NCBI GenBank assembly: GCA_963575745.1
Contig: CAUYUJ010000763.1
Location: 37,536 to 101,535 of the forward strand
Length of the DNA stretch: 64,000 bases
Direction of reading: 5' to 3'
From: Prorocentrum cordatum
Lineage: Eukaryota; Sar; Dinophyceae; Prorocentrales; Prorocentraceae
Numbering within the stretch: the first letter of the stretch is position 1; every line of letters starts with the position of its first letter. A program made the position numbers and the translations under genes. The notes under the pieces were generated by a model that saw only the letters and a program-made list of their open reading frames with translations, did not search any database and had not been told where the DNA came from. This document shows, piece after piece, positions 9,201 through 19,639 of the stretch.

Positions 9201-9307
9201 TGGAGTGGCCGCGAGCCGTGTTTTTCGCCTGCGGGGCAGAGATTACGAGATGCGCCCTCTCGCGGCTCGTGCCGAGCCCTCCGCCTCGCTTCGGCTCTGG
9301 AGTTTTC

Positions 9308-9470
9308 AGGAGGAGAAAAAAACATACAAACACAATGAATCGTCGATCCCCCAGAAAACATGGGAAAATATGGGCAGTGGGGGGGAAGACAGAAACCTGG
9401 AAAATATGGGAAACTGCGGGGAATCTTCTTATTAGTCTGTATTTATTTGTGTGTCCCAGGGCCCCTTCAA
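9308..9470 (+). repeat. Dispersed repeat M, copy 1
   Basis: An A/G-rich block with CAGAAAACATGGGAAAATAT and GTGGGGGGGAAGAC, ending TGTGTCCCAGGGCCCCTTCA. Related blocks lie at 36960-37115 and 48385-48500. Confidence 0.65.
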
Positions 9471-9489
9471 GTCTGATGGTTTCCGAGTC

Positions 9490-9655
9490 GGCCTTGTGTC
9501 GACCTCGGATTCCGATTCGGACTCTGCTTTGTCAGTGAAGGCCTGCTGGCCTGCCGATCTCCGCCGGTTCGAGTTCTCCCAGCTCGGCCGCCGATTCCCG
9601 CCGATCCGATTCAATTATCCGACTAATCGATTCGATCCGAGGCTCTCCTGCCTCT
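9490..9655 (+). repeat. Dispersed repeat N, copy 1 (CGATTC-rich)
   Basis: Shares TTCCGATTCGGACTC, GCCTGCCGATCTCCGCCGGT and CCGATCCGATTCAAT-like blocks with 18520-18750. Confidence 0.6.
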
Positions 9656-9854
9656 CTATCGGATATGGAAGGGGGGGGCAAGTCGCCAGCGCGAAAAGCG
9701 CTCTTGACCGCAGCCGCGGGAAGCAGCTCACCAATGGGCAGCCTGACGTGTTCCGCAGTCGAAGGGAACAGTTCGCCAAAGCAAGATGTCTTGCGTTCCC
9801 GCCTTGTTTTTCCCTGAGGCCTCCCCCTTCTGCCCACCGAATATCCTTTTCCTC

Positions 9855-10196
9855 CTCCTGTTTCTTCCTCCTTCTCCTCCTCCTCCTCCTCCTCCTCCCT
9901 CCTCCTCCTCCTCCTCCTCCTCCTCCTCCTCCTCCTCCTCCTCCTCCTCCCTCCTCCTCCTCCTCCTCCTCCTCCCTCCTCCTCCTCCTCCTCCTCCTCC
10001 TCCTCCTCCCTCCTCCTCCTCCTCCTCCTCCTCCCTCCTCCTCCTCCTCCTCCTCCTCCTCCTCCTCCTCCTCCCTCCTCCTCCTCCTCCCTCCTCCCTT
10101 CCCTCCTCCTCCTTCTCGTTCTCCTCCTCCCTCCTCCTCCCCTCCTCCCTCCTCCTCCTCCTCCCCCTCCTCCTCCTCCTCCTCCTCCTCTGACCC
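9855..10196. repeat. (TCC)n microsatellite, ~340 bp
   Basis: Long TCC run with scattered extra C. It gives long false frames of Leu, Ser or Pro on + and Gly, Glu or Arg on -. Confidence 0.95.
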
Positions 10197-10365
10197 CCCG
10201 TGTGTGCAAGGCGCGAGCGAGGCCGCCGCCGGCGCAGACACTGGGGAAGGCAGATCCGCGCTCCGCGCGCGGGCGTCTCGGGTCGGCGCCTGGGCCACCC
10301 TGGCTCGGGTGGCCTCTCGGCCGCGGCGCCCTTCCCTCCCAGCTTCCTTCGGTGGCAGAGCATGG

Positions 10366-10430
10366 AGGAGGAGGAGGGGGAGGAGGAGGGGGAGGAGGAG
10401 GAGGAGGAGGAGGAGGAGGAGGAGGAGGCA
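10366..10430. repeat. (GGA)n microsatellite
   Basis: Orientation opposite to the (TCC)n tract 170 bp upstream. Confidence 0.9.
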
Positions 10431-10486
10431 ATGGAGCCTCGACCGGCCTCCGCTCGCTGTTGTACCCTCTCAAGTTCGTCTTCAGC

Positions 10487-10640
10487 GCCGATAAGCGTCT
10501 GGAGTCGATGGGACAGCGCCGACTCAGCGTCGGTCAGCGTCGATTCGGTGTCCAGCGGCGTCGATTCGCAAGAGCCGGCAAGACGGTGCGGGAGGCTCCC
10601 ACGAGTTGCCACCGAAGCGTCCTCGTCCCTTTTCCTCCCT
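10487..10640 (+). repeat. Dispersed repeat O, copy 1 (CGTCGATT-rich)
   Basis: Has GCGTCGGTCAGCGTCGATTC and CGCAAGAGCCGGCAAGACGG, also found at 61128-61290 with the same order of blocks. Confidence 0.65.
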
Positions 10641-11360
10641 GCGGCTTCCCCCTCCGTGCTCTTCCCTCCCGCATTCCTCATCCCTTCTCTGTCCTCCCCC
10701 TCCCTCCCCCTCGGCCACCGCGCTCTTGGCTCCCCGTTTCTGCTTCCCCTCTCCTTCTTTCGGCTTCCCCCTCCGTGCTCTTCCCTCCCCCATTCCTCTC
10801 CCCTTCTCTGTCCTCCCCCTCCCCTCCTCCAGCTCCCGCCTTGTGCGGCTGCTGGGGCCGCGACGGCGGGGCCCCTCCCCCCCACCAGCAGCGGAGAGGA
10901 AGAAGCCTCCGTCCCCGGGGGAGGCCTTCCTCCTCCTCCCTCCTCGACCCTCGATGCTCGACCCATGCATCCCTCGGCCCTCGATCCTCCTCGGCCCTCC
11001 TCGGCCCTCTTCTCCTCCGGCCTCGATCCTCCTCGGTCCTCCTCTCGATCCCCCTCTTCTTCTCCTCTTCGATCCTCCTCGATCCCCCTCGGCCCTGGAT
11101 CCTCCCTCGATTCTCCTCCAGCCTCCTCGTCCTCGATCCTCCTCCTCCTCCTTCTCCTCCTCCTCCTCCTTCTCCTCCTCCTCCTCTCTCCTCCTCCTCC
11201 TCCTTCTCCTCCTCCTCCTCCTTATTCTCCTCCTCCCTCCTCCTCCTCCTCCTCCTCCTCCTCCTCCTCCTCCTCCTCCTCCTCCTCCTCCTCCCCCTCC
11301 CCTCCCCCTCCTCCTCCTCCTCCCCCTCCTCCTCCTCCTCCTTCTCCTCCTCATCCTCCT
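10640..11360. repeat. CT-rich region: ~118-bp duplication, then (TCC)n
   Basis: The block CGGCTTCCCCCTCCGTGCTC plus TTCCCTCCCNCATTCCT occurs at about 10640 and 10758. It is followed by CTCGATCCTCCT units and a (TCC)n tract from about 11130 to 11360. Confidence 0.85.
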
Positions 11361-11386
11361 TGTGAGGCAGGTCAACGGCAGGCTTA

Positions 11387-12909
11387 GCTGATTTCAGCCA
11401 GTGTTACGAACGGATTCCTTTTGACAGTCTACGGGATAAGTTGTCAGTTTCCAGACGCCGACGTCTTTCCTCAAGTTAGTGTACAATATGTGGCGTGCAC
11501 CACGTGTCTTGCGTCTCAACGCGCACCATGAGGACGAGCCGCTTTGTGCAGCTTGTGGTCTCCCTGCTGGTGACGTCTTCTGCGACGTTGCGGTCAAAGT
11601 TTGGTCTGTTCGTGGGTACGATAGTTTTCTGGTCAGGCAGCCGTACATACAGCTCGTCAGCTACATAGATGACAATTCCATCCGTGTGGCACCCACTACT
11701 GCTAGCGCCACCTCCTCCATGATGGTGGCGGCCATGGTTGACTTCAGGCGTACTGTGGATGAGCTTGATTCGGTTGTCAACGAAAAGCTCGTGATTGTGG
11801 GTACCAGCCTCTCTCTCGCGCAGAATATCGTGAGCACGCTCGGGCTCCAAGCTTCAGCTGCCCGACGCAGCGCTGTCTACGTCGGGGTCGACGTCAGTGA
11901 GGGCAGCCGCCGCAAGGAGAAGGGCGTGCTCAACGAACGGGCAAAGCGTCGTCAGCACAGGGTGAAGCGCATGCGGAAGCTCAAGCGTTTCGGCAAGGTC
12001 ATCACTGGCCACAAGGCCGAGTCCATCGGTGCAGTCATCCGTGCTGGTGCCATGGCCGAGGCCACCTACGGGAGCGAGGTCGTCGGCCTCAGCAGAGCGG
12101 AGTGGCTCCAGAGCCGTCGGGTCGTGGCGCGAGGCCAGGTTCTTGTGCATGGTGGTGTGAGCCTCGCCAGCAAAACGGTGCTGCTTGGCGATGGGGCAGG
12201 AGCGTCAGGCATCGCGCCTGCGTTCCAGTGGTGCAGGATGCTGTGGCAGGCTGAGGTATGCGACCACCCGCTGGCCACTCGTGCGCGTCTGCTTCGGCTT
12301 CGGCGTGACGCCAAGACCTGTGAGGCCGAGGACTGGCCTTCCAGTCGCGAGCCGCTTTCTCGCCCTGTCCTTGCTGCGCGCCGTGCTGGGTGGAGCGTGC
12401 TCTCTGCGACTAGATGGATGGACCACAGGGGTTCCACCATAGATGTCAGTCGCACGCCCCATAGCATGGTGTGTGTCCTCATGTCAGCAGGGATTCAGAG
12501 GCAACGCGAGCTTTCCTCAGCCACGCAGCTGGGAGCTCCAGGAGGATCCAGGGCCCGCTCGACTTCGTTCGATCCGTCCTCGGGGCTCGGTCTCGCAAAG
12601 TTCTTGATCGGGAGCTGCTCTTGCCGCGGAGTCCGGGCCACGGCTGGTGCCCGAGCTGCTGGCTACCTCTGCGACGGTCTCTGTGCGTGTGGCCAGAGAC
12701 AGACTCTCAAGCATGGCCTGTGCGAGTGCGCTCTGTCTGAGGTAGTTGCCGCTCGTGCCGAGTCCAAGGTCAGTGCGCTGCTTTTGCAGGCTAGCCTTGA
12801 GTCAGATGATCCAGTATTTGTGCAAGGAGCGCGCACGATGAAGAGGATGTGCCGCCCCCTCCCTGCACAGACCAGGTGGTCTCCGAAGACCCACAAGGGG
12901 AGGCACTAG
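11387..12909 (+). pseudogene. Reverse transcriptase domain, frameshifted
   Basis: The longest intact stretch is 11479-12909 (476 codons, no internal stop). It covers motif B (AACGLPAGDVFC), motif C (QLVSYIDDNSI), a post-palm segment (VGVDVSEGSRRKEKGVLNER), TYGSEVVGL and the region down to a Cys/His cluster (CDGLCACGQRQTLKHGLCEC). Motif A lies upstream in another frame, separated by a frameshift near 11440-11465. Motif C keeps both aspartates. The frame is lost at about 12880, where the RNase H frame takes over. Confidence 0.8.
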
Positions 12910-12953
12910 ATGTGGAGGTAGATGGCGTGGCATCGCTCGTCCAGGGGCCGTGA

Positions 12954-13697
12954 CATGATGTCGTTCCTGATGGATCGTGCGCGCGACCAAGGTTAGTTGA
13001 GCTGGAGCGGGCATCCTGGTCAATTGCTGTTTTCCCCCTGCATCATATGTGCCCGTCGCGATCATGCGCGGGCCTGTGGCTGGATATCTCCCTCAGACTC
13101 CCTAGCATCGCCGAGAGCGTTACACTCTGCTTGGTTGGTCAGATCGCCGCGAGACCTTGGCTGGCAGTGTCTGCATTGCGGCGGTCCGCCGTTTCCAGCA
13201 GCCTGTGTCCAGTGAGCTGCGTGCGTCCAACCAGGCTGACAGGCATCCTAAAATTCGGTCGTGGCCTCGAGGGCCACCAGTTCTTCTCAGTTCGTCGCGT
13301 GAAGGCTCATCGCTCGCAGGAGCAGATCGAAAGTCTCGATGCCGAGGAGAGCCATTGGGCGGAGGCCAACAGGACTGCTGATCATCATGCCAAGCTCGCC
13401 TCCTGCCTCCACCCCTCCCCTGCACCTGAGTGTTTGGCATCGCTGGATCTCGCGAGGAGTCGGGTTGCCGATTTTGTTGCTCTAGTTGGCGCTGTCCTCT
13501 CATGTTTCCTTGTGGACAGCCCCCAGCGCTGGCGCCGGCCCGCGGTGCTGAGACGCAAACATAACTCTCGGGGGGAGGGGTGGCACTCTTCGGGGTGGAG
13601 CAAACTGGGCTGGCAATGTGTTTTTTGGTTTGAAGGTTGCGCCCTCGTGCCGCAATCTGCCGATGAACGGTTTGTCTTGGGACCCCGTTGTCCCTGA
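12954..13697 (+). pseudogene. RNase H domain of the LINE, broken
   Basis: The frame opens just after TGA 12951 and reads VVPDGSCARPRLVELERASW, the first RNase H strand with its catalytic Asp. Near the end VRRVKAHRSQEQIESL and AEANRTADHHAKLAS match the closing H...N..AD pattern. Upstream of the stop the same frame reads SEDPQGEALDVEVDGVASLV, so the stop interrupts a once-continuous frame. The end past about 13500 is divergent. Confidence 0.75.
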
Positions 13698-13804
13698 AGC
13701 GCCTCACGGAAGACCCTCTCGGGCACCAGCTGGTTGCCGTGTCAGGCTCTCGCCTCGCTCCCTTGCGCGTCGTGCAGTGCAGTGTCGAGAGTGAGGAGGC
13801 TAGG

Positions 13805-13970
13805 CGTGGGGTCCCTGCTGTGCGTGAAGTGCGGGGGGTGGAGTCAGGAGAAAGCCATCAAGCTGGCCAGAGCCTGAGGCTCCCCCCGACACGCACAGGA
13901 GAAATGATTTTGTCGCGTTTTCGGCGGGGGCTGGCCCCCAACCCGCGAATCCGTGCGTTGATCGAGCGGG
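13805..13970 (+). pseudogene. C-terminal zinc-knuckle-like segment of the LINE
   Basis: One frame reads SLLCVKCGGWSQEKAIKLAR and then stops. A second frame continues LPPTRTGEMILSRFRRGLAP. Together they resemble the C-x2-C...L...P..G...L.R...G tail expected after RNase H. A frameshift sits at about 13878. Confidence 0.55.
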
Positions 13971-14261
13971 CCATCCTCGCCCCTTGCGTCGGAGCGTCGG
14001 CCACGTCCGCTCGGGACGTCGTGTCCAGGACCACCGTCACCAGCAGTGCCAGTTGTGCGTTGAACAGCGCTGTCCCGTATGAAGCTCGATTGGCCCGCCC
14101 CCACGAGCGAGTCCGAACTCGTGAAGAGGCCCGTCGGAGGCCCTAGTGGGGCGGCGCGCACTTGTCGCAAACATATTCTTCGATGGTGCACCCCCCAATT
14201 TTGCATCGGGCTGGGCCATTCCTCCCGGGACGCCCCTGGGAGCGGTCTCATCTGATCTGGT
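13971..14261. other. LINE 3' flank, no feature recognised
   Basis: No poly(A), duplicated flank or gene could be seen. Confidence 0.35.
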
Positions 14262-14401
14262 CCTCCTCCTCCTCCTCCTCCTCCTCCTCCCTCCTCCCTC
14301 CTCCCTCCTCCCTCCTCCCTCCTCTCTCCTCCTCCCCCTCCTCCTCCTCCTCCTCTTTCCCCTCCTCCTCCTCCTCCTCCTCCGCCTCCTCCTCCTCCTC
14401 C
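14262..14401. repeat. (TCC)n microsatellite
   Basis: CT-rich tract with TCCC interruptions. Confidence 0.9.
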
Positions 14402-14489
14402 ACAGTTACTCAATATGAAAATACTCTCCCTCTTCCCCTGATGGCGTCCGGGTGATGGCCGCGCACCCTCTGCGTACTGTTTTTTTACA

Positions 14490-14705
14490 CAGGATTCCCG
14501 GGAAATCCCGGGAAACGACTCTCGCTGAAGCGCCGGCGTCATTTTTTCCCAAAATGCTGCTCTCGTTGAGGCGCCGGCCTCACTTCTGCTCCCGAATCGT
14601 TCCGAATCGTGCTCCCGCTGCAGCGTGGGCCTCATTTTCGGATCGGTGTTTGGCCTCCGTCGTTCAGGATGGCGTTCTCGCCCCAGCGCGGGCCTTTTTC
14701 TCGCG
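14490..14705. repeat. Degenerate ~55-bp tandem units
   Basis: The motif CT(C/G)CTCGCTGAAGCGCCGGC followed by TCA-TTTTT recurs about four times with decay. It weakly resembles the reverse complement of the units at 56820-57200. Confidence 0.45.
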
Positions 14706-14714
14706 CGCCCATCC

Positions 14715-14802
14715 GCCCGCCACCACCGCGCCGCACCGCCACCGCCACCACCACCACCACCACCACCACAACCACCACCACCACACCAACCAACACACCA
14801 CC

Positions 14803-14833
<31 letters not shown>

Positions 14834-14935
14834 CCACCACCACACCACCACCACCACCACCACCACCACCACCCACCACCACCACCACCACCACCACCAC
14901 CACCACCACCACCACCCCACGACAACCACGCACAC
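14715..14935. repeat. (CAC)n microsatellite
   Basis: CAC/ACC run flowing into CACACGCACGCACG. It gives false His, Pro and Thr frames. Confidence 0.95.
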
Positions 14936-15099
14936 ACGCACGCACGCACGCACGTGCACCACCACCCACTACGCACGCGCGCGAGGAGCCACAGGTCCGC
15001 TACGACACGCGTCCGCGGATAGAGAAAATCAGCTCCATGGTAAGGAATGGGAGGGAGGGGTAGGACGTCAGATATGACGCGAGCGCACCTAGCTTGTCC
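14936..15099 (+). repeat. Dispersed repeat, inverted partner of 26238-26400
   Basis: Runs from the ACGC-repeat through CACGCGTCCGCGGATAGAG and ACGTCAGATATGACGCGAGC to CTAGCTTG. The other copy is the reverse complement with only a few base differences, and lies against the second assembly gap. Confidence 0.85.
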
Positions 15100-15507
15100 T
15101 CCTCCTCCTCCCCCTCCCCCTCCCCCTCCTCCTTCTCCCCTCCGCTCCGCCGCTCCGCTTCCCAGAGAGGCGAGAGCACCATTGCTCGATGGGCTTCGGG
15201 GAGGTCACCACGCTGGCGACGCGCCCCCCCCCTCCCCGCCTCTTGGCCTCCCTCGCAGCCGTGCGCTCTTGGTCGGGGTGCGCTGCTGGAGGTGCTCGTG
15301 GCCAGCGGTGCCCCCCCCCCTTTCGGGGACCACGTCGGGGGTGCAAGAGATGGGCTCGAGGGGGCGATCCCAGACGTGGTCGCATCGTGGGACCAAAAAA
15401 GATGGAGGATTTTGGCCGTTAGGGGAGCCTCCAGGGGCCCTCGCTGGGCTTCGGGGCCGTCAAACATAGGTAGGAGAGGCTTTTCTGCCGGTGCCGCCGA
15501 CCCTGAA
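15100..15507. other. CT-rich then unique sequence, no gene
   Basis: A CTC-rich stretch to about 15145, then GC-rich DNA without a supported frame. Confidence 0.4.
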
Positions 15508-15571
<64 letters not shown>

Positions 15572-15652
15572 ACCGACGACACCGACGGCGGCGGCGGCGG
15601 CGAATACGACGACGACGACGACGATGACGACGACGACGACGACGATGACGAC
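15508..15652. repeat. (GAC)n microsatellite
   Basis: GAC/ACG run with short GGC and GAT interruptions. Confidence 0.95.
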
Positions 15653-17009
15653 GTAAAACACATAATCATATGAAAAGATGGTCACTATGAATGGGTCGAG
15701 CCATCCAGCTTTCCCTGCATTGACAAGAATAAGCATCGCACGTCTGGGTTGGGACAGGCTCAGTGGCGAGCGCATCGACCTTCCCCATCGCCATTGCCCA
15801 TTCGCCCAATCCACGGCGGCGAACGAGGGAGTCACATTCTCAGAAGGCGGCGTGACTTCCCAGAAGCCCTCGCGCCCTCTGAGAAGTATGTTCTGTCTTC
15901 GGGGAAGGCTCGGACAACTTCTCCGACGGCCAGGTCCGAGCCTTCTGATCGTGTGTTTTTGCAACTTTCGGCCTACAGTGGCCGCGTTGGGGCGTCCGGA
16001 CTGGAGAAACAACCAGGGACAAACAGTCAGCTCCCAGGGAGCGTGGGGGTCCAAGACTTGCAGGGCCCGCGTCACGCGGGCCCGCACACGCGGGCCGCGT
16101 GTTGGACGAATCAAGACGTCAGACGTCCGGGCCCCAGGGGAGCTGTTCGCGCCAGGGGGCCCTCTGGGCATCGTAAGGGTGTCCTCTGGAAGCTGCGGGG
16201 GCCTTCTTGGAGATCTTGGGAGCACCTTGGGCCAGAGGAAACTTTTGCGTGGGCAGGGAAGGGGAATGGAGCGGGAAAGGGGGAGGAGGCAGGGAGGAAG
16301 AGGGAGTCTGAGGAAGTGTTTGGCATTATATCCCTTTGGAGGTCCAGCTCGCGTCCTGGGGCCAGAAGAAACCGACTGGGGATACGAGGCCGATCAGGAT
16401 AGACCCTGGGATGCGTCGTGGGATCGGTTTGGTGCGGATCGGGTCGGAGGTGAAGAATAGCGTTGGCACGAGAAAGGAGCGCATAATGGTTTCGCACTAG
16501 ACTGCTCGGGGCAATGGCGTAACATTCCCGAATCCGGATGCTTGATCTCCAGTCGAAGGCTGATGGACAATTCGATTCCAACGTTTCAGAGTCAATGTCA
16601 GGTATCACAGTTCATTGTGTCGGTAAAGGAATCCTGTGCGAGTTGAGTGAACACGGCCTGGGGATCGAGTGAGAATGATCGGGTCATGTAACGAAAACGG
16701 AATTTAATGGATTCGTAACGATTCAAAATGAGGTATCGCATTCCATTCTCACTCAATTATCACTCAATTCTTACACCATTCTCATTCACCTTCCAATCAC
16801 ACTCGATCCTCACTCCATTTTGATTCCGCAGTGCCACGCCTGCTGCGTCACAATTGTCATGGGGCTCTCAAAAGTGAGGAGCTTGGAGGGCCAACCGAGC
16901 AAACCGCCAGAGACAACCCCACAATGTGGCCGCGAGCAGCTCGACCAAGCATGCAGGGAGACCCTTGTCACCAGGCTCGGGGAGGAAGGACGGGAGGGAG
17001 GAGAGCTTC
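15653..17009. other. No gene seen; (ATTCTCACTC)-like units near 16650-16820
   Basis: A 260-codon frame on + crosses most of this stretch but has skewed, shadow-like composition and I do not accept it. At 16650-16820 CTCACTCAATT and its complement TGAGTGAGAATG recur. Confidence 0.4.
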
Positions 17010-17355
17010 CTCTTCCTGCTCTTGCTCCTCCTCCTCCTCCTCCTCCTCCTCCTCCTCCTCCTCCTCTTCCTCTTCCTCTTCCTTCTCCTCCTCCTCCTCC
17101 TCCTCCTCCTTCTCCTCCTCCTCCTCCACGCCCCCGTCCTCTCCTCCTCCTCCTCCTCCCTCCCTCCCTCCCTCCCTCTCTCTCTCCTTTCCTCCCTCCC
17201 TCATTCCCATTCCCTCCCTCCCTCCCTCCCCCCCCCCCTCCCTCTTCCTCTCCTCCTCCTCCTCCTCCTCGTCCTCCTCCTCCTCCTCCTCCTACTCCTC
17301 CTCCTCCTCCTCCTCCTCCTCCTCCTCCTCCTCCTCCTCCTCCTCCTCTCTCCTT
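17010..17355. repeat. (TCC)n / (CCCT)n microsatellite
   Basis: TCC and TCTTCC runs with an internal CCCTC block at 17157-17240. Confidence 0.95.
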
Positions 17356-17460
17356 CACGCGGCCAAGGAGGCCCACAAGGCCACCCAAATGAGCCCCGAC
17401 ACCCCAGCAGGGCCTCACGGGGGCATCCACGATGGCCTCCGCCCGGCCGCAACCATCAGC

Positions 17461-17640
17461 AGGGGAACGAGCAACGACAGAAACAGAAAAGCTCGAAGGT
17501 CCGCGCGGATTTCTCGGATCGGCGCTGGGGTTCCCTGGCAGCGCCTCTGGCGCCACCCTTGGCGCGGGTAGTCCAGCGCGGATACGAGAAATCCGCGCGG
17601 ACGTCCGAGTTGTTATGTTTATGTTGTTTTCGTTCCCCTA
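17461..17640 (+). mobile_element. IR-A copy 2 (complete, 180 bp)
   Basis: Both ends are present: AGGGGAACGAGCAACGACAG at left and TTGTTTTCGTTCCCCT at right, with ACATAAACATAACAACTC in the right arm read on the minus strand. Arms contain GGTCCGCGCGGATTTCTCGG and its complement. This copy defines the outer ends of the family. Confidence 0.85.
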
Positions 17641-17652
17641 GTCGGGTATCGG

Positions 17653-17690
17653 AGAGCCTTCCGTGAACGTGATTGTCGTCGCCCGTCATC
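17653..17690 (+). repeat. Short dispersed motif GGAGAGCCTTCCGTGAACGT
   Basis: Also at about 19604 and 19978, each time followed by GTC-GTCGCC and then GGA- or CGTCGT-type microsatellites. Confidence 0.5.
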
Positions 17691-17739
17691 GGATCAGGAG
17701 GTTCTCAAGCATTTCGGACGAGCCCCCTCATGCGACCAC

Positions 17740-18520
17740 GACGTCGTCGTCGTCGTCGTCGTCGTCGTGGATGTCGGCATCGTTGCCCTCGTCGCCCTCT
17801 GGTTCGGCCGGCCCGCGCGCGGGCTCGGCCGCGGCGGACTGGGAGGCGGGAGGAGAGGACGAAAAGGAATGGGAAGAGGGTGATGAGGAGGAGGCGGAGA
17901 GCTTAGAGCATAGCCTCCCCTAAGCTATCCCCAAGCCTCTGGGCCGTCTTGGGGCGATCCTTGAAGCCTCTGGGGCCGTCTCGCTGCGATCCCGGTGGCC
18001 GCCAGAGCCGTCTTGGGCCGCTCTTGCCCGGAAAAGGGGGGGGGGCCCCAAACGACCGGCTCGAAAACACCAGGGACAGCCGTGCTTCTGGCCTCCTCCC
18101 AGAGCTCTTCTGGCGCGGCTTCGGGGCCTCGGTAGCGGTCTCGAGGCCGTAGTGGGCCGTCTGGGAGCGGCCTTGGGCCGTCTCTCGTGGCCTCCCGGGT
18201 GCCCTCGGGCCCCTCTCGGGCCTTTCCCCGTGGGCAGTCTGGGGACGGGGCACGGCACCCAGACAGCGGAGCAGTTCGCCGAGGAGGGCCCCAGAGAAGT
18301 GGGGGGGGCGGGAAGGAAGGAATGCGGGGGGAGGCCGAGGCACGGGAAGGGCAGGAGGAGGCACGGTGAGAAGCATCCGAATCAGTCCTGGGTGCGTCTT
18401 GGGGAGCTCTCGGGGAACTCCTGGGGCGCTCTCGGAGCTCCCTTGGGCCGGACGTGGTGGCCCCTTCGGACGCCTCAGAGGCTTGGCACCCCCACGGAGG
18501 AGCCAGGGGCCTGTGTTTCA
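17740..18520. other. (CGT)n then GGCCGTCTTGGG-type degenerate minisatellite
   Basis: A short (GTC)n run at 17741-17770, then loosely repeated CTGGGGCCGTCTTGGG units at about 17935-18250 and 18390-18480. No gene. Confidence 0.5.
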
Positions 18521-18750
18521 GAGCTCGTTTCGATTCCTCCGATTCGATTCGATTCGACTTCGATGGCTTCCGATTCCGATTCGATTCGGCTCGGGATTCC
18601 GATTTGGGCTCCGATTTTTCAGTGGAGGCATCCTAAGCCTGCCGATGTCCGCCGAGTCGACTTTCCCCCATTCGGCTGCCGATCTCCGCCGGTCCGATTC
18701 GTGTCGATCGCCGAGCCGACTCGTCGCTTCGAGTCTGGGCCTCCCTGGGG
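18520..18750 (+). repeat. Dispersed repeat N, copy 2
   Basis: GATTCGATTCGATTCGACTT then TCCGATTCCGATTCGATTCG, and further on TGCCGATCTCCGCCGGTCCG. Partner of 9490-9655. Confidence 0.65.
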
Positions 18751-18789
18751 TTGGGGGCCCCCCCGCGCGGCCTTTGCCCTCTGCCAGGG

Positions 18790-19210
18790 CCCCCGTGCGC
18801 CCCCCTGTGCTTCCAGGCTGCGCTCCGAGCGAGCCCCAAAAGGGTCAGGAATCATCGCATTTCAGTCGGTTTTTCAATGCTTTTCCAGTGGTCGCCTGCT
18901 CCGCTGCGTCACAGCCCGTTCGCCCCACTGTGCTTCCAGGCTGCGCTCAGAGCGAGCCCCAAGAGTCAGGAATCATTGCTCGGGAGTGGACAGACCTCCT
19001 ACCCTGACACGTCGATTCAGGAATTGGCCGTTTTCGGTTGGCGAGAGGGCGTCCCGGCCGTCATTTGTGCGGGTCCAGGTCCGTCGGTTTCGGTCCCAGG
19101 CCGTTTTCACTAAAGGGAGGTTTACTAAAGGGAGGTTTGTCCACCGCCGAATTGCATTTCAGCCGGTGTTTCAATGCTTTTCCAGTGATCGCCTGCTCCG
19201 CTGCGCCACA
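18790..19210 (+). repeat. Locally duplicated blocks
   Basis: CTTCCAGGCTGCGCTC plus GAGCGAGCCCCAA occurs at 18810 and 18931. GCATTTCAG(T/C)CGG plus CAATGCTTTTCCAGTG occurs at 18858 and 19152. Confidence 0.75.
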
Positions 19211-19620
19211 TCTGGAGACGCCACAGGAGGCGTCCAAGAGGGCTCCAGGATTCTCCGAGAGAGCGCCAAGACGGAGCAAGAGGCGCCCAAAATCGCTCCA
19301 GAGGCCCCACGACGGCCCCTACAAATGAGCTTGGACAAGCCGCACAAGCCCTGAATGAGCCCCACAGGGCTCCAAACCGGCCGCATCACGCCCACCACCC
19401 TTGCTTCGAGACGGCCCGCGAAACTTTTCAAACGCCTAGAGGTGGCGCGAAGCCGGCCAAAGAGGCGACCAAGCTGGCCGAAGAGGCCTCAGACAGTTCC
19501 ACAAACGAGCCACACCCCCGATGCCATTCAGGAGGCCGAGGGGCCCCAAGACGGAGAAGGCCTCCACGCAGCCATAACACGGCCGCAGGACACCATGTTC
19601 CTGGAGAGCCTTCCGGGAAC
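19210..19620. repeat. Degenerate AAGAGGCCCCAAGACGG minisatellite
   Basis: Loose repeats of GGCCCC-AGA-GGC. The same sequence class recurs on one or other strand at 20690-21130, 47160-47300, 49680-49790, 53600-53920, 57460-58000 and 63110-63420. Confidence 0.55.
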
Positions 19621-19639
19621 GTGACTGTCGCCGCAATTC

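Larger units (their letters stand above)
11387..13970 (+). mobile_element. Degenerate LINE (non-LTR) retrotransposon, 3' half
   Basis: In order this shows reverse transcriptase palm motif A (ADFSQCYERIPFDSL, 11387-11431), motif B (CGLPAGD, about 11553-11573), motif C (YIDD, 11662-11673), a basic thumb/connection region, RNase H (DGSC to RTADHHAK) and a C-terminal CVKCGGW zinc-knuckle-like motif. The order RT, RNase H, C-x2-C is what I associate with dinoflagellate LINEs (memory, not checked). The 5' part with any ORF1 and endonuclease is absent. A (TCC)n tract abuts the 5' break. At least three frameshifts and an in-frame TGA (12951) make it inactive. Confidence 0.85.

Noticed and set aside
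9451-11391. Frames of 260-410 codons on both strands rich in Leu/Ser/Pro or Gly/Glu/Arg
   Set aside because: They are translations of (TCC)n/(GGA)n tracts; every frame of such DNA is open.
14452-15077. His/Pro/Thr-rich frames resembling metal-binding proteins
   Set aside because: Direct translation of (CAC)n.
15678-16460. 260-codon plus-strand frame
   Set aside because: Overlaps a second long frame, skewed to Arg/Gly/Pro, no domain or splice support.
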